From NCBI GenBank assembly GCA_002633025.1, contig NMRB01001298.1, forward strand, positions 120,722-184,721: a DNA stretch of 64,000 nt. Reading direction: 5' to 3'. Positions 57,501 through 64,000 of this stretch are shown piece by piece; within the stretch, counting starts at the first letter, position 1; every line of letters starts with the position of its first letter. The translations under genes were made by a program, and so were the position numbers. The stretch comes from Notospermus geniculatus (lineage: Eukaryota; Nemertea; Pilidiophora; Heteronemertea; Lineidae). The notes below the pieces were generated by a model that saw only the letters and a program-made list of their open reading frames with translations, ran no database searches and had not been told where the DNA came from.

Positions 57501-60500
57501 GAGATCAGCTGGAATCCCGTGACCCTCGCGAAGGAATCGCGGAGAAGCTTGTCCATTTCGTCAGGAATTCCTTCGATATCCTGAAATATCATAAAAACGT
57601 TGATAAATCGTTCGCGATGTGGGAGCCAACTACATGTATTATATATGTAGTTTTCGCAAAGCCCCTGAAACGCCAACGTGAACATCTATCCTTCTGTTCG
57701 GTGATCTCTTCGTGGCATCGAACAATGGGTTTGGTGTTCGCGTTGGCGTTTCGGGGGCTTTGTGAAAACTCCCTATGAATTCCTCGGTTCAGCGAATACC
57801 ACAAATGAAACGATTCTGTTGTTCACTGACACAAAAGCTGATTGTGTTCACTAACTACAGTGTAGAATGTTGTTCACTGAGACAACAAAATCTCATTTTG
57901 GTGTTCATTAATTAGGAAAAAAACAGATCCTGCTGTTTACTGACTAGAAAAGCTGATTCTGTGGTTCACGAACAACAAAAAGCCGGGGATTCTGATCTTT
58001 ACTGACTTCAAAGCTGATTCGGTTGTTGACTAACTACAAAAGCAGATTCTCTTCTTTACTGACTACAAAAGCTGATTCGGTTGTTCACTAACTACAAAAA
58101 GCAGATTCTGTAGTTCACTGACAACAAAAACTGAGCAGATCCGGTTGTTCATTGATTGCCATTGAATGTGTCGACGTTATACTCACTGGATGTAATAAGT
58201 ACCACTGGTGTTGGAACGTCAACATGTTTGCTTCATAGGCCTGAAAAATCATGATTTTTTTCTTCCATTGAATAATAATGATGTCCGTATCATGATGGGA
58301 ATGTTTTCTATAGCAGAGTGAAGATGAAAGACAATATTTTTCTGTGCGGTCACCCCGCTAATCAACGTTAGCGCCGGGCAAACTGGCAACTGGCGAAGAT
58401 ATCAATTCTATACGGCGTCAAAGCAGACGAAGCGACATTGAAGAGAATATGCCACGAAATAGTTGGCCGTTGCCGGGGCAATGAGCAATGGAATTGCTTC
58501 GTATACCACGGACTTTTGACAATGGGCTTCACGTCAGGCTGCCGCATGGTAACATAAGTTGCTGACGACGGTGGTCCGCAGAACTAACATGACCAAGCGA
58601 CGCTACGGGCGAAGTAATCGATAAAGAACATCTCACTTACCATTTGGAAAAGCCTGGTTGCGTAGTCCATTCGAAACGTGTAAATAGCTATCACTTGAGG
58701 CCTGAGTTTAAGTGCATTTCTCAAAACCCGCATTCCTTTTTCTTTTGACCACTTTTTGTCGATGATGAACGTACTCAGATCAAAACATGTACTAACTGCA
58801 GCATGGAGACTCTCTAATATCAAATTTATCTCAACTGTAATTGAAAATCGAAAAGCATTTCATATGGTCGAGTGGCATTTCATATGGTCGAGTGGCATTT
58901 CATATGGTCGAGCGGCATTTCATATGGTCGAGTGGCATTTCATATTGTCGAGTAGCAAAAACATATTGTCGAGCAGCATTTCATATGGTCGAGCAGCATT
59001 TCATATGGTTGAGCAGCATTTCATATGAACGAGCCCATATTGTCGAGCAGCAAAAAAATATGGTCGAGCGGATTTCATATGGTCGAGCGACATTTCATAT
59101 GGTCGTCCGTCGAGGTTCGGCATCGCCACGCGGCATCATGCAAAATTGATCGCGCATCGGAGGCAGACGCTGTCGCCTGAAGTACATGTATGAACCAAGC
59201 TTTACTCTTCCTACTAGGCCAATTCCCATGCTCCTTGCCAAACTCCTCACAGTGCCACCTGTCTGCATTCTCCTGACCTAGTGAGGCCCGTCCAAAAGTA
59301 GGCCGCGCATTCTCGGTAGGAACTAGTTTGGCTCCTTCCACTTCCATAACAGAACAGGCGCTGCGAAGTGAATCTCATCTACATGTCTAGTCCAGAAGCT
59401 GAGATAGGTTTCGTGTGCATGAGAGAGGCCCGACTAAACTATAGAAATTATGAAAGAGGGGTTACAGGCGGTCCGTATTTTCGCGGGTGCTTCTTTAGTC
59501 GAGTGGTCACTTTTTTCTATATCACCATTATGATACCATGGCAACCGTTTCTTGAAAATTTTGTCATAATTATATTTTGCCATATCTCTTGATTGCGTAG
59601 CCGTACAGATGAGATCTTAGTGTCCATATATATGTTTCTTGACGTGCTCTACACAGTTATGCTAATTAGATGCCGACCAAAGGTCAAGGTCAAGTCAAAG
59701 GTCAAGGTCAACAAAGAAATCAACGAAAAAATGTACTTCTGCCACTACAAACCTTTTGAAAATCTATGGTTCGACGGAATACTTACAGGCGTTCTCTCCG
59801 ATTAAAGTGATTTTCCGTATATAGTTCGGACACGCCTTAAGAATGAGGTGAGAAAGGGCAGTCCTTGGAGGGAAGAATGAGATGACGTCATCACTGACAG
59901 TCCTATTGCACTCATAGTTCCCCAAATCGCGATCTTCGTAATTGATGAAACCGCTTCTTCCTGTTATAATGTAAGGGACGTAGTTTTCCCTTTTTCGTAG
60001 GTAACCCACTTGTGCGAAACTGTCGTCGTAATCACCCATGTAGAGCGCTGCCTTTTTGTTGAGGGCGTCAACTGCAAAAAGCCGGAGTATTTGAAAGCAA
60101 TGAAATTGCAACTGGTGAAATTATCTCAATTATTATCTAAGTACATGTAGGCCTACAAGTGTATAATCAGGAACCTGCTGACGCTAGGCGGCGCTACGAC
60201 CGATCCGAATGAAAGCCGCCATGATGTCACTTTTGTTTCAGTTGACATCGCATCGCGGAAAAATGTACAGGTACAGGATTTTCTTCCGAAAACATTTGTC
60301 ATTAAATATGACAATCAAATTACTCCTTTAAAAAATTTTTAAAGCCCGACTGTATGCATTATGTGACTCTTTCTCCCTCCCCACCTTGATAAGACTGATG
60401 TCCTGTCCAACCTATATATAGCCAGTGATAACACCGAGGCTGGACTGATACTATGTCAAAGCAAAAATGGCCACCATAGCTTCATCACGTGAGTAATTTG

Positions 60501-62075
60501 ATTGTGGAAGATGGACAACAGATTGAAGTTCCATACGCCAAGACCGTCGTGTCAAAGTTCTTCAATTAATGAAAAAGTTGGAAGATTATCGTTGGATATA
60601 AACTTATGTAAATGACTGTACTTACCGACGGACCTATCTAAAGTTTGGTACATTCTCACGACGTTCAGCGTGAATTTGACGCGGTCTCTATCTTTATCGG
60701 AGGGTAACAGTTTTAGGGCACTTTTGAAATATTTTGGGATGAAACTCCTGGCGAACGATTCATCGTTAGGATCGTCGGCAAGATATGCTTAAAGTAAGAA
60801 TGGTACATGTAAATTGAATACAGGCAGGAATGGGAAGTTTAATGAGATGAATAATATGCTAGTATATATAATTGTCTACACTTCATTCCATATCCGAGTG
60901 GCGCGAGGCTTTCAGCCGATATCTCCGCAACGGCTGGGTCAAAATTGACATACATGTACCATACATCAATTGACTTGTCTTTCTTGTCGGTATCTTTCTG
61001 CTATCTTCATTTTTCGCGTAAGGCCGACATAACGGATCCCTTTCTCAAAACCCATTTGATTTCATCATGGTGATCAGTGCAGTTTACACGTGCGCGATGC
61101 ATTGCGTCATTTCAAAATGGCCGCCATTTCAGCCGTAAACACGAACTGTGAATGGTGGAAGAACTGTTTTCTGTCACGTTTTTTGGGGAAATCACAGCGA
61201 TGATGGCTGTAGCGGCAAGAAAGATGAATCGATTGGCGTATGTTTCGTCAAATTTGACCCAGCCGTTGCGGAGATATCGTTCGTAAACCTCGCGCCACTC
61301 GAAAGTGGAATGGAGATTAGGTAGGAAGACTTTATGAACGTCGAGAATGGTTTGCTCAGGCGTTTATAGGAAGTGGGAGGTTGGTAAAATGGTTCAAAAT
61401 TCTTGAAAGTAGAATGCCTTACGCCATTTGATAAAGGAGCACGGTATGCTACCTCTTACCGGTATTTTTACTGCCAACGTAGAGGGAGCCACCTAGCGGC
61501 AGCAATACGAACTAAAAAACATTACAAAATGTACGTAGTACATCGGGTCCATTCGCCGACAATATTTAGTTAGTCCTTGAGGTTGGAGAGTGGCGCGCAT
61601 GGCGACGGAGGCGCCGGCTGTCGAGAAAAAGTGGCAATACCGTGCTCCTTTAACTTAAAGGTGCTCTAGTTCGAATTGTAAACATTTCGGTTTGTTTATT
61701 TACATTGTTGATTATAATAGTTATTTTTCCTCGGACATGTGGCAGCACCGTGTATACCAAAACATTAATGTTATCTATTTTTATATCTATCTTGATAAAT
61801 ATTCTTGCAACTGAAATATATTTATGATTTCACGCTCAAAAAGAAACAAAAAGTTGCGAAAGGCGAGATATAATTCGATTTTATCTGATTTGTTAGTACC
61901 GAGGTTGACAATATGTGGCACACCGTGATGTTTACAATTCGAACTAGAGCACCTTTAAAGAACCACTGAAATCTGTCGAATACTCACCTATGTCTACGGG
62001 CACGTCTTGGCCTCTGACGTACACTAAAGCAGCCGCCAATACGGTAGCAATTAGGAATTTACAGATATTCGCCAT
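49775..62075 (-). CDS. Ionotropic glutamate receptor subunit (14 exons, 885 aa)
   Basis: Ligand-gated cation channel subunit of the plasma membrane. Exons 5' to 3': 61988-62075, 60626-60787, 59787-60071, 58641-58795, 58187-58240, 57320-57580, 56463-56585, 55266-55520, 54473-54640, 53762-53951, 52993-53121 (or duplicate 51983-52111), 51337-51503, 50475-50815, 49775-50054. All boundaries are GT-AG with matching phases, and the sum is exactly 886 codons including stop. Order: signal peptide (MANICKFLIATVLAAALVYV), amino-terminal domain, S1 beginning near TPPMVME, TM1, pore loop, TM3 with SYTANMTAFLT (643-653), S2, TM4 and a short basic tail. The S1 arginine that binds the ligand carboxylate is present (SGIRYKQ). 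Subtype uncertain: the motifs do not fit standard AMPA, kainate or NMDA sequences, and an invertebrate-specific (for example epsilon-type) subunit is possible. Confidence 0.95.
51055..51185. mobile_element. AATGGCTGGTATTCATAAAA MITE in receptor intron 13
   Basis: CCAATGGCTGGTATTCATAAAAG is inverted at CTTTTATGAATTTCAGCCATT. Family shared with 14193-14325 and 55796-56185. Confidence 0.8.
51541..51975. repeat. TTACCTGTCTAAAATTCCTCTCTG minisatellite
   Basis: About twenty copies of a ~23-bp unit in the intron between exons 11 and 12. It also fills 52694-52985, the intron between the duplicated pore exons, and probably promoted the duplication by unequal exchange. Confidence 0.88.
51983..52111 (-). 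CDS. Receptor pore-loop exon, distal copy (exon 11A)
   Basis: Same length, phases and translation as 52993-53121; the only difference I see is silent (GTA versus GTT for Val). Being 3n long and symmetric, both copies could be spliced in together without a frameshift, which would add 43 residues and disrupt the pore; alternatively they are exclusive or one is an assembly artefact. Confidence 0.85.
52993..53121 (-). CDS. Receptor pore-loop exon, proximal copy (exon 11B)
   Basis: 129-bp symmetric exon (phase 1-1) encoding the end of TM1 and the re-entrant loop (FYYTAGLLCNGSTDTTPAT). It lies in a tandem duplication; the other copy is 51983-52111. Both are intact with the same splice sites. Cys613 occupies the position equivalent to the Q/R/N selectivity site. 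Confidence 0.88.
53762..54640 (-). CDS. Receptor exons 9-10: S1 ligand-binding half and TM1
   Basis: Exon 9 (54473-54640) carries TPPMVME and GYKGMMVDYLLHYS, matching the EPPYVM and GYCVDLL blocks of iGluRs. Exon 10 (53762-53951) carries the Arg-containing SGIRYKQTDYTDTVR, the loop to FLQPFTWAVWVSLG and the start of TM1. By-eye alignment on the Arg puts Ser and Gly where AMPA receptors have the ligand-contacting Pro478 and Thr480. The intron between holds the hairpin MITE 53966-54116. Confidence 0.9.
53966..54116. mobile_element. AATCAAACGATAA hairpin MITE, copy 3
   Basis: AGGGAGGTTTCGAAATCAAACG and the complementary right end ATCGAAACCTCCCT with TA flanks, in receptor intron 9. Confidence 0.87.
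54826..54930. mobile_element. GGGGCCGTATGCATAAAA hairpin
   Basis: Arms GGGGCCGTATGCATAAAACATC and its complement; resembles 56297-56428 and 48325-48435, which have related GGnCC-TAT-CATAAA ends. Confidence 0.85.
55266..62075 (-). CDS. Receptor exons 1-8: signal peptide and amino-terminal domain
   Basis: Exon 1 encodes the cleavable signal peptide. Exons 2-8 encode about 430 residues laid out as the bilobed LIVBP-like domain, for example the hydrophobic strand motif VIAIYTFRMDYATRLFQM in exon 4 and AYEANMLTFQHQWYLLHP in exon 5. Exon 8 ends at IRAVAIL, the strand that opens S1. Introns 1-3 are phase 1, then mostly phase 0. The stretch between exons 3 and 4 holds a 20-bp CATTTCATATGGTCGAGTGG array. 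Confidence 0.88.
55796..56185. mobile_element. AATGGnTGGTATTCA MITE interrupted by tRNA-like insert
   Basis: CCAATGGTTGGTATTCA at the left and GTGAATATCAGCCATT at the right form one element. Between them about 250 bases carry GTGGGTTCGATTCTGG, which resembles a Pol III B box, so a SINE may have inserted. No clear A box. Confidence 0.55.
56297..56428. mobile_element. AGGGCCGTATTCATAAAG hairpin
   Basis: Arms GGGCCGTATTCATAAAGGG and CCCTTTATGATTACGGCCC with inner GTTACACGCGT inverted pair; receptor intron 7. Confidence 0.83.
56673..57240. repeat. Hairpin MITE copy 4 and dispersed repeat
   Basis: 56673-56827 is the fourth AATCAAACGATAA hairpin. It is followed by 56838-57240, the second copy of the repeat found at 967-1320. 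Both are within receptor intron 6. Confidence 0.8.
57648..58165. repeat. Hairpin MITE and GTTCACTGACTACAAAAGCTGATTC array
   Basis: 57648-57773 is a GTTTTCGCAAAGCCCC hairpin. 57800-58165 contains about ten irregular repeats of GTTCACTgACTACAAAAGCtGATTCTGTT, in receptor intron 5. Confidence 0.8.
58850..59105. repeat. 20-bp CATTTCATATGGTCGAGTGG array
   Basis: About twelve copies, some shortened or changed to ATATTGTCGAGCAGC. Open frames through it are repeat artefacts. In receptor intron 3. Confidence 0.88.
60344..61960. repeat. Cluster of elements around receptor exon 2
   Basis: 60344-60490: inverted part of the 967/56838 repeat. 60881-61320: ends TTCCATATCCGAGTGGCGCGAGG and CCTCGCGCCACTCGAAAGTGGAA, with AACGGCTGGGTCAAA inverted inside. 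61432-61655: reverse copy of the TTAA element at 40852. 61656-61960: TTAAAGGTGCTCTAGTTCGAA inverted at TTCGAACTAGAGCACCTTTAA. Exon 2 itself (60626-60787) is not affected. Confidence 0.78.
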
Positions 62076-63370
62076 TTTCTAAAAAAAGATATGCACACGT
62101 CATAAAGAATTGCTAAAATCTAAAATCTAGAACTAATGCACGAGTATTGTGGTTCCCGACCTCACCGCTAGGGCTAATACAATAGGACGATCTCGAGTTA
62201 TAGCTGAGAACGACGTTGGGCGGCGCTGCAGTCGCTGTTATCAGTGAATCTATACTATAATGGACGGTAGCCATGTTGGATTTTGTTATCAACCTGAGTT
62301 GACCTGTTATCTGCTATACCTTACTATGTAATGACTGTACCCAGTTACGGTGGACCGGACTCTCTGCCCTATCTCCTCCTTAGTAAGGGCTTGAAGCCCA
62401 CAAAGAGCGGCCTATGTGTACAGTACAATAGGAGGAGCATGTTTTACGATATTTTACTCTTAAAAGAAATGCTGGTTTGTATGAAAAAGAGAGAAAATCA
62501 GATGAGTGGTCACCTGCGCTGCCATCTACAAGAATGGCAGTGACCTACCTCCAACAGATACACGGTGGGATGCATGTGAACCTAGCTATCATGAATCTGG
62601 GTCACCGTGGCATTAGCCTGGAGATTTGGCTGATTGTGTAATAAACCAGATGTGATGCTGCTGTTAAAGAAAGTAAAAACTCCTCCTTACTCATGAATTT
62701 GACGGTTAACGATTAATAAATTAATAAACTATAGTTTATTGATGAGTTTATTTGGAGAGGGGTATACCCCTCTCCAAATAAACTCATCAATAAAGCAACA
62801 GACCCTCTACCAAAGAATATTCTAGACAAACTAACTCCCTCAAAATGTGCTCGCCACGGGTCAATATGCTAGTATATGTAATGTACATGTAAGCTGGCTG
62901 TAGCTATAACGCTGCGATTTTCTGTACACGGCCAACAACTTGTTTTAATAGCCCCATAAACAACATGCCTAGCATCACGTTGCCTTTCGTCGTAAGTGCT
63001 GTCATTTTTTACTCACGGGGATGACTATGAAAAATAGTTGGGTACTGATAACTGTTATGATTGACGCATCGCGATGCTTGCAAACCGTTTATGGCACTTT
63101 CAGATATACACAGCAATTATGCATTCAATTCCCGACGTATTTGACGGACCATATCTGTTTTGTAGCTAGATCGCTGTTCATGTACTGTGGACATAAAATC
63201 ATTTGTGCACTTTTTTCAAACAAGCCGAGCTAAGTGAAAGTTGGGGGACGAGTGCCATCGCCACGGAGCTATTAGTATGAATAATTTGCAACAAATAGAA
63301 TAATTACAACGGCGTGTTGTGGATCCGAAACTTTTATTATGATTAGAATGACCGCCTGGTAATAAATATT
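62076..63370. other. Upstream region of the receptor gene
   Basis: Contains the presumed receptor promoter and 5' UTR; I see no confident TATA box. It also holds a perfect 60-base palindrome (62735-62794, centre GGGGTATACCCC). Short open frames are not convincing genes. Confidence 0.6.
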
Positions 63371-63750
63371 AGTGAGGTTTCGCAAACGTGACGAAACACG
63401 AAGTACGAAATCCGAAATTTTACTTTATTCCATGATCTGATATAATATTTCAGGAGATGGTTGTTACCACAAATACCGCCTGCGGCAAGAGCGTCTGAGC
63501 GTATGACGCACAGTGTAAGACCGACAGAGGGTACGGTTTGAAATTTATCTTTCGTTTCCACTTCGTAGCTACGAAGTGGAAATTTAAAAATTCAAGATGC
63601 ACCAATCTCGGTCTTACATGATATGCTAAAAGACACACTGGCGGAAGGTACATTTGTGGTAGCCACCATCTCCAGAAATACATTAGGCGATGGAAATGAG
63701 GTCGAATTTCGTATTTCGTACTTCGTGTTTCGTCAGATTTGCGAAACCTG
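63371..63750. mobile_element. Foldback element, AGGTTTCG family, copy 4
   Basis: AGTGAGGTTTCGCAAACGTGACGAAACACG inverted at CGTGTTTCGTCAGATTTGCGAAACCT, with central CTTCGTAGCTACGAAG. Same family as 45652-46015. Confidence 0.85.
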
Positions 63751-63907
63751 GCTATTGGCTACTCCCATCCAATAGCCTACGTCGTGGTCTACGTCATCGG
63801 CAGGAAACCCAAGGCAGACTTCGATTCAAACTCGAGTTTAACTCGAGTGACCCGAGTTACAATCGAACACAGTCGAGTTACCAGAGTTGCCTAACTGTGT
63901 AGCAAAG

Positions 63908-64000
63908 ATGGCGTCGAAATCTACTCGCCCGACGGGCCCTCGGCCGACCGAGAGTTCAACTCGACCAAGATGGCGGACGGTATCAAAAAGTCCGAAAAGT
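63908..64000 (+). CDS. Possible start of a gene running off the window
   Basis: An ATG in the AAGATGGCG context opens a frame rich in Ser, Arg, Pro and Thr to the window end (MASKSTRPTGPRP onward). A second AAGATGGCG occurs out of frame at 63968. Nothing identifies a family; the similarity to Kozak-type starts is the only support. Confidence 0.25.
   Translation, partial: MASKSTRPTGPRPTESSTRPRWRTVSKSPKS

Noticed and set aside
58756-59149. Repetitive frames reading FHMVEWHFIW-type peptides
   Set aside because: They translate the 20-bp tandem array in a receptor intron.

Overview
The window is nuclear DNA from an animal. Genes are split by GT-AG introns, spacers are long, and most of the sequence is non-coding and full of short inverted-repeat elements. 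The proteins (a CYP2-type cytochrome P450, a BOK-type Bcl-2 protein, a large ionotropic glutamate receptor), the very frequent TAGGCCTA and ACATGTAC words and the dense hairpin elements suggest an invertebrate, probably a deuterostome such as an echinoderm, hemichordate or cephalochordate. I cannot name the species from sequence alone. There is one 414-bp assembly gap and a few single ambiguous bases. I see no tRNA or rRNA gene and no CRISPR array.

Layout. 0.7-5.4 kb (+): a five-exon CYP2-type P450 with every splice phase consistent and one extra base near the 3' end. 4.8-20.6 kb: a locally duplicated block. The last P450 exon, a long spacer and a small two-exon gene recur; the small gene carries the H/Y/D signature of Tox-ART-HYD1 ADP-ribosyltransferases. 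The first ART copy (8193-8956) and the second (13816-15466) are intact. The third (from 20523) is cut off inside exon 1. The second P450 exon is a pseudogene split by a transposon. 21-29 kb: tandem duplications, tRNA-derived SINE-like repeats and MITEs, with no gene recognised.

30.5-33.5 kb (+): 3' part of a single-pass membrane protein (TM exon plus a Ser/Glu-rich tail), its 5' end lost toward or in the gap. 34.4-38.7 kb (-): a BOK-like apoptosis regulator in which an ~875-bp block with exon 2 and the BH3 half of exon 3 is tandemly duplicated. 38.7-49 kb: mostly repeats, plus one unidentified exon-like segment at 42554-42760 (-).

49.8-62.1 kb (-): a complete 14-exon ionotropic glutamate receptor. 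The exons sum to exactly 885 codons plus stop, from signal peptide to TM4 and cytoplasmic tail. Its pore-loop exon is present twice in a ~1-kb tandem duplication. The last 2 kb hold repeats and a possible first exon running off the end.

The genes do not form a pathway. The most unusual content is the tandem array of toxin-type ART genes, the duplicated exons in BOK and in the receptor, and several mobile elements whose insertion can be proved here because an uninterrupted paralogous copy lies in the same window.
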